Shown here piece after piece: positions 26,922-35,899 of a DNA stretch of 64,000 nucleotides; position 1 is the stretch's first letter, and every line of letters begins with the position of its first letter. The notes under the pieces are model-generated. The model did no database searches and was not told the DNA's origin. It saw only the letters and a list, made by a program, of their open reading frames with translations. This DNA comes from CBDCRK01 sp965220955 (lineage in GTDB: Bacteria; Desulfobacterota; Binatia; Bin18; CBDCRK01), in the NCBI GenBank assembly GCA_965220955.1, contig CBDCRK010000017.1, positions 62,001 through 126,000 of the forward strand, given 5' to 3'. A program made the position numbers and the translations under genes.

Positions 26922-27341
26922 CTAGTATTCCCATTTGCCGTGGGTGTAGCGGAAAACTTCCGTGGTCAGGTTGCTTTCCACCACCTCGAAGGGTCCTTGT
27001 ACGGCCTCTTCTCGGGTTTTACCAGAGCTTCTTAGGACCCTCTCATGGTAGGTGAGGATACCAATAAAGGGGATAAGGAGAGAAGTAGTCTTTTTAATTG
27101 AGATTTTACGGGAGGGTAGATAATAGCCAGTATACTCAGCCTCAAAGCCTTTAACGGTCTTTTTGACTACCATTCTCTGTGATCGACGAAATTCCTCCGC
27201 ACGGGCCAGCTTTTCCATCCACTGGCGAGTAAAGGTATCAAAGCTCTGAAGAACGGAGGTTTCTTCTTGAGCTTGCACTACAAGGGGAAAAAGGCATACT
27301 ATCAAAAGGAGAAGCAGAATGATTCTCCTGGTGGTAGCCAC
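26922..27341 (-). CDS. Exported hypothetical protein
   Basis: About 139 residues with a signal peptide (RRIILLLLLIVCLFPLVV, cleavage after VQA). The mature part is basic and rich in Lys, Arg and Glu, with SLLIPFIGILTYHERV near its middle; I do not recognise a family. The GTG at 27341 is chosen because AAGGGA lies eight bases before it, although an upstream TTG at 27386 is also in frame. It follows the OmpA-family lipoprotein gene by about 60 bp and is probably in the same transcript. Confidence 0.7.
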   Translation of the reverse strand: MATTRRIILLLLLIVCLFPLVVQAQEETSVLQSFDTFTRQWMEKLARAEEFRRSQRMVVKKTVKGFEAEYTGYYLPSRKISIKKTTSLLIPFIGILTYHERVLRSSGKTREEAVQGPFEVVESNLTTEVFRYTHGKWEY

Positions 27342-27402
27342 AGGTGTTCCCTTTTGCTCTTTTCCCTTGTAGTGCGTAACTCTCAAGTCACTCTCTTATT
27401 CC

Positions 27403-28092
27403 TCACTTAATTACCTTGATCTCAGCTCTACGGTTCATGGCCCTGCCCTCTCTTGTGCTATTGTCGGCCATAGGCTGACTCTCCCCGTAGCCTGCTGTCT
27501 GCAGGCGAGAGCTTTCGATCCCTCCGGACACCAGAAAGTCTGTGACTGCCTGGGACCGCCGCTCGGAGAGTCCCTGATTATAGTCTTCAGAGCCAGTCGA
27601 GTCCGTATGGCCCTCAATCCTGACCCGGACTTCAGGGTTCTCCTTAAGGATACGTACGGCTTCATCTAATACCGGTGCAAACTCGGCCTTAATATCCGAC
27701 TTGTCGAAATCAAAGTTCACGCCCCGCAAGATAATCTTCTTTGGTGCTGGAGGAGGAGGTGTTGGTGCTAGTGCTGGAGGAGGAGGTGTTGGTGTTGATA
27801 CTGGAGGAGAAGGAGGTGTTGGTGGTGGTGGCTCCTTAGCCAGCATATAGCCAGTCAATCCCCCAATAAGTGCCCCGGCCGCTGCGCCAATGCCCGTTCC
27901 GACTAACCTCTCGTCTGAGCCCTCATCCGCCCAAGTGTTTCCTACCGCAACACCTACTCCCGCACCAATCGCCGCCCCGGTAGCGGCTCCGAGGAGGATC
28001 CCTTTCTTTTGGGCCTGGGACAAGGCGCAGCCAGAAATCCCCATTAAAGCTACCACCCAAAGTAGCCAAAACCCGATTCCTTTCCTCCGCAT
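27403..28092 (-). CDS. OmpA-family lipoprotein with glycine-zipper and proline-rich linker
   Basis: A 229-residue protein. A lipoprotein signal ends in MGISGC at residues 17-22. Residues about 30-85 hold two Gly/Ala-rich zipper segments (LGAATGAAIGAGVGVAVG). Residues about 88-117 form a Pro/Thr linker. The rest is an OmpA C-terminal peptidoglycan-binding domain with VNFDFDKSDIK, IEGHTDSTGS, LSERRSQAV and MNRRAEIKV. It anchors the outer membrane to the cell wall. GAGAGGT lies before the ATG. A candidate sRNA or leader with its own promoter lies 110 bp upstream and may control it. Confidence 0.92.
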   Translation of the reverse strand: MRRKGIGFWLLWVVALMGISGCALSQAQKKGILLGAATGAAIGAGVGVAVGNTWADEGSDERLVGTGIGAAAGALIGGLTGYMLAKEPPPPTPPSPPVSTPTPPPPALAPTPPPPAPKKIILRGVNFDFDKSDIKAEFAPVLDEAVRILKENPEVRVRIEGHTDSTGSEDYNQGLSERRSQAVTDFLVSGGIESSRLQTAGYGESQPMADNSTREGRAMNRRAEIKVIK

Positions 28093-28204
28093 GCTCTACC
28101 TCTCTTTCCTAATGGCCTTCTATCCTCAATGTTCAGCTAAAGCAACCGGCTACAATCCCTTCACAGACGGCTGCTGTTTCTTGGTAAATCGAAAATAGCT
28201 GTGC

Positions 28205-28305
28205 AGGACAAAGAAAAGCCCTCGGGAAAAAAGGAGGGTGAAACCCGAGGGCCTTGTAACCCAACGCCGTGTTGGGGGACACATAGCGTTGGATTGTTCA
28301 CTGTT
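28205..28305 (-). ncRNA. Candidate small RNA or attenuating leader, two hairpins with C-rich loops
   Basis: On the minus strand, a hairpin at 28293-28261 (stem CCAACGC/GCGTTGG, inner GTGT/ACAC, loop containing CCCCC) is followed by a terminator hairpin at 28252-28218. The terminator has a perfect stem, GCCCTCGGG/CCCGAGGGC, a loop containing CACCCTCC, and a TTTTCTTT tail to about 28205. A good promoter sits directly upstream (28312-28340). The predicted transcript is about 100 nt. The CCTCC in the loop could pair with ribosome-binding sites, as in C-rich-loop sRNAs. It may instead be an attenuator in the leader of the lipoprotein gene at 28092. Confidence 0.6.
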
Positions 28306-28311
28306 CCTGCT

Positions 28312-28340
28312 AATATAACTGCCTGGTCCTTCTTCTGCAA
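28312..28340 (-). promoter_or_regulatory. Sigma70-type promoter for the 28205-28305 RNA
   Basis: Read on the minus strand: -35 TTGCAG at 28340-28335, a 17-base spacer and -10 TATATT at 28317-28312. The predicted start is near 28305. It points toward the two-hairpin RNA and the OmpA-family gene. Confidence 0.6.
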
Positions 28341-28494
28341 GTAGCAAAATGGTAAAAAAAACTTATATGGAATTTTAGTTTTTCGCAGGAAGTGTTTGAC
28401 CCGCCCTGGTCTCTGGTAGGATAAGCCAGGTTGTGACACAATAGGGGCCATAAGACTACAGTTGGATCACGATTATAAAGGAGGGATCACCTAT

Positions 28495-29367
28495 ATGAGT
28501 ACAGTAGGCGGTGGCCAGTATGTTTACGAAATGGTAGAGAAGTGGGGCTCCTTGCCCTCAGACTGGACCTTTGGCCCCGTTAGTGCGGTGGCCGTGGACT
28601 CCCAGGACCGCGTCTATGCCTTCCAGCGTAAAGACCCGCCCGTTCTTGTGTTCGATCGCAATGGCAACTATCTGAACTCCTGGGGAAACAGTGCTATTAC
28701 CGACCCCCATGGGATCTATATTGGTCCTGACGACGTCATTTACCTAACGGACCGGGATGACCATGTGGCATTGAAGTTCACCCTGGACGGTAAACCCCTT
28801 ACAATTCTGGGCACCAGGGGCCAGCCGTCCGACACGGGATGCACCGAGGATGGGGGAACGGTGCTACGGGCGGCTGGCCCTTTTAACAAACCCACCGAGA
28901 TGGTGGTTGCCCCCTCTGGGGAGCTGTACGTGTCCGATGGGTATCGTAACAGCCGGGTTCACCGATTTGCGGCTGATGGCCGGCTCATCGATTCTTGGGG
29001 GACACCGGGCAAACAAGCTCCCGGGGAGTTTCACCTACCCCATAGCGTCTGGGTAGATCAGCAAGGGCTGGTCTATGTCTGCGACCGGGAAAACAATCGC
29101 ATTCAGGTTTTTACCTCGGCTGGGAAATTCCAGGCCCAGTGGACGGACATTCACCGTCCCACAGATATTTATATTGACGCCCAGGATATTGTTTATGTTA
29201 GCGACCTGAAGCCCACGGTGACTATTATGGATAAGCAGGGAACCGTAATAGCCCGCTGGGACTCACCCATGGGCCATGGCCTCTGGGTAGACTCCTTGGG
29301 GAATATCTATCTGGCGGATGTAATGGGTAAGAAAGTCACTAAGTATGAGCGCAGGCCGCGAGGGTAG
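28495..29367 (+). CDS. NHL-repeat beta-propeller protein (peptidylamidoglycolate lyase-like)
   Basis: A 290-residue cytoplasmic NHL-repeat protein. Repeats of the VAVDSQDRVYAF, HGIYIGPDDVIYLTD, MVVAPSGELYVSDGYRNSRV and VWVDQQGLVYVCDRENNRIQ kind build a six-bladed propeller. The pattern DGYRNSRVHRF is close to that of peptidyl-alpha-hydroxyglycine amidating lyase relatives. An enzyme role or a binding role are both possible. The ATG at 28495 is chosen because AAAGGAGGG lies upstream; a TTG at 28462 is in frame but has no site. There is no signal peptide, and it stands alone. Confidence 0.85.
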   Translation: MSTVGGGQYVYEMVEKWGSLPSDWTFGPVSAVAVDSQDRVYAFQRKDPPVLVFDRNGNYLNSWGNSAITDPHGIYIGPDDVIYLTDRDDHVALKFTLDGKPLTILGTRGQPSDTGCTEDGGTVLRAAGPFNKPTEMVVAPSGELYVSDGYRNSRVHRFAADGRLIDSWGTPGKQAPGEFHLPHSVWVDQQGLVYVCDRENNRIQVFTSAGKFQAQWTDIHRPTDIYIDAQDIVYVSDLKPTVTIMDKQGTVIARWDSPMGHGLWVDSLGNIYLADVMGKKVTKYERRPRG

Positions 29368-29432
29368 AAGGGATTGCCTTTGTTGTCTTCCAACATTGGA
29401 GTGCCTTCGATATTTCTAGCAGTATCCTCACC

Positions 29433-29472
29433 CTAGCCCTCTCTCGCGGCAATGCGGGAGAGGGAGTGGCTA
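29433..29472. repeat. Intergenic hairpin repeat
   Basis: CTAGCCCTCTCTCGC and GCGGGAGAGGGAGTGGCTAG form a long imperfect hairpin in the 319-bp gap 29368-29686 between the convergent genes. It is related to the hairpins at 16416 and 38264. I see nothing else recognisable in this gap. Confidence 0.55.
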
Positions 29473-29686
29473 GCGTATTCCTGCATACAGGGTCGTAATC
29501 GATTCGATCTACAGAAGCAAAAGGTCAGAATCATAGTCCTGGAGGCTATCTGTACCGCTAGTAGCCGACAAAGTAACGCATCCATATTTGGGCTTGAACA
29601 TATGAAAGAATGATCCACACGCTTTATCGTTTCTGCAATATCTCAAGCGACTGGGCCTGAGTGTGTGAGCATTTCTGGTGAGAAGT

Positions 29687-30886
29687 TTACTCTCGCCAAT
29701 CCGTTCGCGTGCCCATGGCATGCCGTAAGGCGGAATCGACAGTCATGGCTCCATAAAGCATCCCGGCAAGCGGCAGCGCCCAGGACCATAGGCCCGGCAG
29801 GCCAAAGAACTTTACCGCTGGCCGATAGATCACGGCCATAAGCCCCCAGGCAAAGAAGCCCTGGGCCGCCAACACTACAGCCCAGGGCAAGAACCCTTCC
29901 AGTGATCCCGCTATGCTGGCCAGGGCTAAGCTTGTTCCCCCTAGCAACCACAAGGGCGGAAGTAGGAACATTAAGGCCAGGCCCAATACGGTTCCGACCA
30001 AACGCAACCATGAGTAGCGCAGTTCGGTAAATGCCGTACGCCGGACCATGGCCCAGATCACCCTCAGCGACTCGTAAGAACGTAGGCTTTCGACTTCGTG
30101 ACGGCTGAGGGCCAGGCGGATAGGAATAGCCTGACGCTTGATTTGCCGGGCAAGGTTGACATCATCAATGATCTGGTCCTTGATGCAGGCGAACCCGCCA
30201 GCACGCTTAAGTGCGGAAGCGGCCAGCAACACGCATCCGCCTGCCGCCGCAGCCAGGGAACTTTGTGGATTGTTCACGCGGCGCATGGGATAGAGCAGGT
30301 TAAAGAAAAACACAAAGGGAGGAATCAATAGCAGCTCTGCGTCAGATACACAACGCAAACGAGCCATGCGGCTATTTAAGGCCAGCTGGTCTCTCTCGCT
30401 CTCGGTGATCAGGCGCCTTAGAGACCCCGGTGCATGGCGAATATCGGCGTCCGTCAACAAAAAGTATTGGGGATTGCGGGCATGGCGGGTACCTTGCTCA
30501 AGCGCCCATACCTTGCCCACCCAGCCGTCCGGCAAGTTTGCCCCGGTAATAACCGTGAGCCAGTCTGCTACCCCGGCTTCTTTGGCTATCTTGCGAGCTA
30601 GGTCGGCGGTGCCGTCATCCGAGCGGTCGTCGATGAGAATAACGGACAGCTCACCGGGATAGTCTTGCTGCATAAGGGCGGGGAGCGTTCGCGGTAAGGA
30701 TTCCGCTTCATTGCGTGCCGGCACCAGAACACAGACGGAAGGCCAGGTTTGTGGCCCCGGGGGAGGTTCTCCATCATCGCCCACGGGCTGGAAATCCCAT
30801 GGACGTGCGGGATGAAGGAGAATACCTAGCCAGATCAGGATGGGGACGGTGCCCAGAGATAAGATAATCAGGAAAGAAACCGGCAT
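29687..30886 (-). CDS. hpnB: Hopene-associated glycosyltransferase HpnB-like, GT2 family
   Basis: A 399-residue membrane glycosyltransferase. It has an N-terminal membrane helix, a GT-A domain with VLVPARNEAESLPRTL, IDDRSDDGT and the metal-binding LLTDADIRHAPG, then IIDDVNLARQIKR. Three or four C-terminal membrane helices follow from residue 290. This layout matches HpnB, found beside squalene-hopene cyclase genes in hopanoid producers. No other hopanoid gene is in the window, so its substrate is uncertain. It is convergent with the NHL-repeat gene and downstream of the CocE-type hydrolase. Confidence 0.85.
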   Translation of the reverse strand: MPVSFLIILSLGTVPILIWLGILLHPARPWDFQPVGDDGEPPPGPQTWPSVCVLVPARNEAESLPRTLPALMQQDYPGELSVILIDDRSDDGTADLARKIAKEAGVADWLTVITGANLPDGWVGKVWALEQGTRHARNPQYFLLTDADIRHAPGSLRRLITESERDQLALNSRMARLRCVSDAELLLIPPFVFFFNLLYPMRRVNNPQSSLAAAAGGCVLLAASALKRAGGFACIKDQIIDDVNLARQIKRQAIPIRLALSRHEVESLRSYESLRVIWAMVRRTAFTELRYSWLRLVGTVLGLALMFLLPPLWLLGGTSLALASIAGSLEGFLPWAVVLAAQGFFAWGLMAVIYRPAVKFFGLPGLWSWALPLAGMLYGAMTVDSALRHAMGTRTDWRE

Positions 30887-30920
30887 GAGCAGGTTTAAAA
30901 CTTAATAATGCAAATTGATA

Positions 30921-32642
30921 TTAGGCTGCAGGCACCACCGGAAGTATCACACACGACCCCTTTGCTCCGCCATGAAACACCCTCTGTACCGCAGGACGGC
31001 CCGCCGTTTCCGTGGCAAAATCCCCGCCCGTGTTCAGGTTACGGTCAAACCGGGGGAAGTTGCTGCTTGACACTTGCAAACGGATGCAGTGGCCGGAAGC
31101 AAACACCCTACTCGTTGATCCTAACTGGATATGGTACTCGTACACCCCTCCTGGCTCCAACAACTCAGCTTGGGCCAACGAGTTGCGGTAGCGCGCGCGA
31201 ATGATTCCGTCGCATATGTTTAGTGCCCGGCCGTCAGGCGCTACATCGACCAACTTGGCCGTAAAGTCTGTGTCGCGGCCGTCGGTGGCAGCGTAAATGA
31301 TTGCTTCAACCGAGCCGGTTACCTCGGTTGGCTCAGTCAGGGGTGCCGAGGTATAGACCAACACATCATCCCGCTCCTCCACCAGCTGCTGATCGCGCGG
31401 GCCGGCACTCTGAGCCCCCGGCATCAGGGTGCAGCCACCCCACGAGGGCACTGGACGCTCTGGGTCATATAGAAAGGTATCGCTTCCCTCATGGCTCACC
31501 GGTTGGGTCATGAGGGAACCGTTGCCGCGGAGGCTGTTCGCACCTCCCTGGTTAGTGAGGTAATAGCGTGTGGGAACAGCACGAGCGAGCGGCCATTCAT
31601 TCTCACTCCGCCAGACATTTGGCCCCATAACAAAAATTCGTACCGGCGCCCCGTCGTCGGGTAGATCGCGCAGACAATGATCGAACCACTGGAGATGAAC
31701 GCCGCCCAGGTCAACCGCATCGGGTAACACCGCCGGGCCAAAATCGACCTCTCCTACAACCCGATCGAAGGGACCATGCAACCACGGCCCGACCAGGAGC
31801 CGTTGTTTGTGGCGGCTATGCTCGCTTTTTCCCTGGGTACTCATGCCCACAAAGTTCCGCAAGGTGCCTTCGAGAAAGATATCGTACCAGCCGCCAATAT
31901 GTAGGGCTGGTACATCCATGTGCTTGTACCGTGACTCAATGCGCCATTGCTCCCAGTATTCATCCAGTGAGGGATGCCGAAGCCACTCGCGGTAATGATC
32001 TATCAGGCCGGGCACTGTGGCTGGCGGAAAATCCATGAGTGGCAGCTGGCGGTAGTGTTCATGTATGCCAAAGATAGTGCCGTAGAGTTTGCTGCGAGCA
32101 TCGGGCGGCGCCTCTGGTAACCGCGTCAAGGTTTCCACTGCCATGCCCGCGGTCCAAAACTGAATGAACCCCTGCTGGAACGCTCCACCCTGATATGTCC
32201 ATCCCTCGTGATACCCAGAGGCCGTGATTGTTGGCACCATGGCTTTCAGGGCCGGTGGGTTGGCCGTGGCCGTTAGCCACTGGGTAGCGCCGAAGTAGGA
32301 AGCCCCATACATGCCCACCTGACCGTTAGCCCACGGTTGGACGGCACACCAGGCAACGGTGTCGTACCCGTCTTCCGCTTCGCCAGCAAAGAGACTGAAC
32401 TGGCCGTCTGATTTGAAGCGGCCGCGCGTATCTTGTACCACAACCACATACCCGCGCTTGGCCGCACGGATAGGGCTCAGGAGGCCAAGGGAAACCGGTG
32501 AGAGGTCCTTGTTATAGGGCAGCCGAGCCAGCAACACAGGATGACGCTCACTATCGTCAGGCCGGTAGACGTCCGCCCGCAGTTTCACCCCGTCACGCAG
32601 AGGAATGTCAACATTACAATCGATTTTTACTGTATCGCCCAT
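30921..32642 (-). CDS. CocE/NonD-family hydrolase
   Basis: A 573-residue alpha/beta hydrolase of the X-Pro dipeptidyl-peptidase S15/cocaine esterase family. The nucleophile Ser115 lies in GMYGASYFGA, and the early RGRF-type loop (QDTRGRFKSDG) is also typical. The jelly-roll C-terminal domain runs from about residue 340. It hydrolyses esters or acyl-amide bonds; the natural substrate is unknown. The start at 32642 is set by AAGGAGG; a longer frame from 32699 has no site. Its stop is 34 bp from the HpnB start on the same strand. Confidence 0.9.
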   Translation of the reverse strand: MGDTVKIDCNVDIPLRDGVKLRADVYRPDDSERHPVLLARLPYNKDLSPVSLGLLSPIRAAKRGYVVVVQDTRGRFKSDGQFSLFAGEAEDGYDTVAWCAVQPWANGQVGMYGASYFGATQWLTATANPPALKAMVPTITASGYHEGWTYQGGAFQQGFIQFWTAGMAVETLTRLPEAPPDARSKLYGTIFGIHEHYRQLPLMDFPPATVPGLIDHYREWLRHPSLDEYWEQWRIESRYKHMDVPALHIGGWYDIFLEGTLRNFVGMSTQGKSEHSRHKQRLLVGPWLHGPFDRVVGEVDFGPAVLPDAVDLGGVHLQWFDHCLRDLPDDGAPVRIFVMGPNVWRSENEWPLARAVPTRYYLTNQGGANSLRGNGSLMTQPVSHEGSDTFLYDPERPVPSWGGCTLMPGAQSAGPRDQQLVEERDDVLVYTSAPLTEPTEVTGSVEAIIYAATDGRDTDFTAKLVDVAPDGRALNICDGIIRARYRNSLAQAELLEPGGVYEYHIQLGSTSRVFASGHCIRLQVSSSNFPRFDRNLNTGGDFATETAGRPAVQRVFHGGAKGSCVILPVVPAA

Positions 32643-32872
32643 ATTGTCCTCCTTACCGGGAGTCTCATCTTGTCGCTGTTTTAGACACACTGATGACAAT
32701 GCGTCAAGGCTTGTAGCGTTATCCTGACCGTCTCATATTAATGTGGAGACTGCACATAATTCGGATGCTGAAAATGGCTGATTCCTCCATAAGAGAATGA
32801 CGGGACAGCGCTGTGTCAGGGAGGTTAATTGCAGGAGTCGTTGTCTGAGCTTGTTGTTGCTTCGTGAAAAGG

Positions 32873-32902
32873 AAAGGAGAGACAAGAAATCGTCTCTCCT
32901 TT
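32873..32902 (-). terminator. Hairpin terminator downstream of the D-aminoacylase gene
   Basis: A perfect eleven-base stem, AAAGGAGAGAC at 32873-32883 and GTCTCTCCTTT at 32892-32902, has a T-rich flank on the minus strand (CCTTTTC). It lies in the 326-bp gap 32643-32968, which has nothing else I can name. Its weak T-run makes it a moderate terminator; the plus-strand side ends in CTTCTTG, so it may act both ways. Confidence 0.65.
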
Positions 32903-32968
32903 CTTCTTGAGGTGGGCCTGAGAGTTTACTTCTTCAACTGTTCTTTCCCGAGATTGAATCAATGAAGA

Positions 32969-34651
32969 TTACACTGCTCTGACTACTTTTCCGGGTAAGG
33001 CGCCAGTGTGCTTTCCTTCTTCTAGTATTACCTCACCGTTGACAATAACGGTTTGTATACCCTCAGCCTGTTGGATGAGACGTGGTTGTTGTGCTGGCAG
33101 GTCATGCACGGTCTGGCGTTGCCCACCACGGATGCGCTGGGGATCAAAGATCACTACGTCCGCTGCCAAGCCGGGCTTTAGATGTCCGCGGTCGGCTAAG
33201 CCTAAAACACCGGCCGGGCGTGAGGTCAGTCGCGCAACCGCCTCTTCCAGGCTCAACACACCCGTCTCCCGCACCCAGTGCCCCAGCAGATAGCTGGGAA
33301 AGTCGGCATTGCACAACGATGTCAGGTGCGCGCCGGCGTCGGTTTCGATCAGTGCATGTGGATCCTTGAGCATAAGGCCCATGGACTCTTCGTCCGTGTC
33401 TGCCGCCAAGTAGGCGAACTCGGTCGCACACTCCTCGGCTACACAGAGATCGAGGTAGGCGTCCAGAGGATCTTTGCCCTGTGTTGCGGCAATAGCAGCA
33501 ACGCTTTGCCCTTCCAGGTTCTTATGTTCGGGTCGTTTTGCCTCTCTGACCAGCACATGCTGCCAGCCGTTAAAAAATGTTGCCCCAGCAACTTCGGTCC
33601 GCATAGTTGCCCGTCTGGCTGGATCAGCCAGCGCAACGGTCTTCTCCTGGGGAGAAAGAAACATGATCTCTCGCCAGGTTGGCAGATGGGCAAACACCGG
33701 CATCAGTTTCTGCCAGTTCATAAAGGTTTCAAGCGGACGGCAGCCAATTTGGGGATAGAGGCGTACCCCCTCGCGCGCTATGGCCTTGGCTGCCTCAGAC
33801 AGGATAAACAACGAGCGCTCGGGATAAGCGGGCAGATAGCGTACCGAAGTCCAGGTCAGCGGTCGGCCTGATTCCTTGGCCAGGGCTACCAGGTCTGGCA
33901 GGTCACCGGCTTCGTGCTCGCCTTGGGGGAGGACCATTTTGGCCGTGATCTCCATTATGCCCCGGCTGACCTCGCGCAGGGTTCGGCCCAAGGCTAAGAG
34001 TTCAGAGAGTTCGGCAAAGAAGCTGGGTACCGACTTGCCCTCACCATCTACATGCAGGGGAATACGCGAAGATGATAATCCCAAGGCTCCCGCCCGTAGG
34101 GCTTCGGCTACTATCTCTTGCATATGGGCTATCTCGGCCTCAGTCGCGGCTCGCCGGCAGTCTGCGCCCATCACATAACGTCGCACCGCCGAGTGGCCAA
34201 CATAGCAGCCAATGTTAATGGCCTTGGGCCGCTGTTCAATGGTAGATAAATACCCGGGAAAATCCTCCCAGCTCCAGGAGATCCCTTGTTGTAACGCTGC
34301 CAGGGACATATCCTCGACTACCGCTAGCATGCGGGTGATATAGTCTCGATCCTCAGGCCGGCATGGTGCCAGGGTAAACCCGCAGTTGCCAGTGATCACC
34401 GTGGTGACCCCATGCCAGGACGAAGACGTACACAACGGATCCCACAAGACCTGAGCGTCGTAGTGGGTGTGAACATCAATGAACCCGGGGGTAATCACCT
34501 GCCCGGCCGCGTCAATCACCCGGCGGGCAGGCTCTGAGATGTGCGTGTCAACCGCAGCAATCTTGCCTTGTTGGATCCCTACCTCTCCGGCAAACCCCGG
34601 GCTGCCGGTACCGTCTACAATCCGTCCGTTTCTGATCACTAGATCGAGCAT
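32969..34651 (-). CDS. N-acyl-D-amino-acid deacylase-type amidohydrolase
   Basis: A 560-residue metal-dependent hydrolase of the D-aminoacylase/dihydroorotase superfamily. After the N-terminal beta sandwich come the metal ligands His61 and His63 (FIDVHTHYDAQ) and Cys90 (ITGNCGF), which in D-aminoacylase binds zinc. The C-terminal GHLKPGLAADVVIFDP closes the composite domain. It removes acyl groups from D-amino acids or related amides. The start at 34651 follows AAAGGAG; the longer frame to 34732 would overlap the next gene. It is in one operon with the LLM gene 19 bp upstream. Confidence 0.9.
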   Translation of the reverse strand: MLDLVIRNGRIVDGTGSPGFAGEVGIQQGKIAAVDTHISEPARRVIDAAGQVITPGFIDVHTHYDAQVLWDPLCTSSSWHGVTTVITGNCGFTLAPCRPEDRDYITRMLAVVEDMSLAALQQGISWSWEDFPGYLSTIEQRPKAINIGCYVGHSAVRRYVMGADCRRAATEAEIAHMQEIVAEALRAGALGLSSSRIPLHVDGEGKSVPSFFAELSELLALGRTLREVSRGIMEITAKMVLPQGEHEAGDLPDLVALAKESGRPLTWTSVRYLPAYPERSLFILSEAAKAIAREGVRLYPQIGCRPLETFMNWQKLMPVFAHLPTWREIMFLSPQEKTVALADPARRATMRTEVAGATFFNGWQHVLVREAKRPEHKNLEGQSVAAIAATQGKDPLDAYLDLCVAEECATEFAYLAADTDEESMGLMLKDPHALIETDAGAHLTSLCNADFPSYLLGHWVRETGVLSLEEAVARLTSRPAGVLGLADRGHLKPGLAADVVIFDPQRIRGGQRQTVHDLPAQQPRLIQQAEGIQTVIVNGEVILEEGKHTGALPGKVVRAV

Positions 34652-34670
34652 GTTATGGCTCCTTTCCTCT

Positions 34671-35723
34671 TCAGGCAAAATGCGGCATGACCTTAGCGGC
34701 AAATAGCTCCATGCTGCGCATAACCCGGTCATGCGGGACCATACCGCCGGGATTAAACCAACATATGGTCCGGCCCATACCCAGGTCCTGCTGCAGGCTC
34801 TTGAGTCGTTCTACACAAACCTCCGGCGTGTCGAATAGGGCCATGACCTCACACACCTGCTCATAGGTCATGCTGCGAACGCGTTCCAAGACTTCTTGGA
34901 TACGCCGGGTCTCGGCTTGCTCTCCCCAGTTCTGCCCGGTATAGAGACTGGCAACCGCATGCAGGAAGTGGGTGATGCTAGGCTCTAAATCTTGCCTGAT
35001 TTGTGCTGGACTCTCGCCCACATATAAAGGTAGAAGAATGGTGACATCCTCACCTCCACGATCAGGATGCCCGGCCGCCTTCAGGGCTTGGCGGTAGAGG
35101 GGAACGTACTCTCTGAGTTTGTGGAAGGGGTTGACTTGGGCAGCAGCAAAGATGGGATGGCCCAGCTGGCCCATAAGCTCGAAAGTGTCAGGGCTGTTGG
35201 CCGCGACCCGAATAGGAGGGTAGGGTTGCTGCACCGGCTTGGGTACCACTGACAGGTTTTCTATGTTGAAGAAACGACCCTGGAAGGAGAGGCGCTCGTT
35301 AGTCCAAGCCTGGATAATGACCTGCAGGCTTTCGAGAAATCGGTCACGGCTTTCGGCCTGGTCAACACCAAAGCCGGTGAAGTGGCTGGGAATTGAGCCC
35401 CGGCCAATGCCAAACTCTGCCCGGCCGTTGCTGAGAACGTCCAGGGTCGCAATCTCCTCGGCCACCCGTAGCGGATGCGACAGAGGCAACAACACAATGG
35501 CAATGCCTAAGCGCAGGGTACGGGTTCGTTCTGCCAGCGCGGCTAGCATCAGCAGGGGCGAGGGCAGGATGGAAAGATCAGAATTAAAATGCTGCTCGAC
35601 CGGCCACACCGACTCAAATCCCAGGGTCTCGGCATAAGCGGCCTGAGCCAGGGTGTCCTGGTAGCGCTGGACCGAGGACTGAGAACTAGAACAGGGCATT
35701 TGATAATGGAGCCCGAATTTCAT
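34671..35723 (-). CDS. LLM-class flavin-dependent oxidoreductase
   Basis: A 350-residue luciferase-like protein with WPVEQHFNSD near residue 40, LRLGIAIVLLPLSHPLRVAEE near residue 70 and the FGIGRGSIPSHF segment. These features fit FMN-dependent LLM monooxygenases of the kind that cleave C-N or C-S bonds. It lies just upstream of the D-aminoacylase gene in the same operon, so it may handle a nitrogen-containing substrate (inference). Divergent from the MFS transporter gene at 35900, which could carry that substrate. Confidence 0.88.
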   Translation of the reverse strand: MKFGLHYQMPCSSSQSSVQRYQDTLAQAAYAETLGFESVWPVEQHFNSDLSILPSPLLMLAALAERTRTLRLGIAIVLLPLSHPLRVAEEIATLDVLSNGRAEFGIGRGSIPSHFTGFGVDQAESRDRFLESLQVIIQAWTNERLSFQGRFFNIENLSVVPKPVQQPYPPIRVAANSPDTFELMGQLGHPIFAAAQVNPFHKLREYVPLYRQALKAAGHPDRGGEDVTILLPLYVGESPAQIRQDLEPSITHFLHAVASLYTGQNWGEQAETRRIQEVLERVRSMTYEQVCEVMALFDTPEVCVERLKSLQQDLGMGRTICWFNPGGMVPHDRVMRSMELFAAKVMPHFA

Positions 35724-35899
35724 GGGTATTCCTCCGACCTCTAATGGGGTTGTCCTTGACCTCTACCACAAGGAACCTGCCTTCGACAATAGGAAGCAGG
35801 TCGTGTTTGCTCACAGCAGGAAATAAGCTATCCCAGACGTATGGCCCGTTTGCTTCGTGGCATCGTAGGCTATAGTAACTGGGAAAGGTATCTTTAGCT

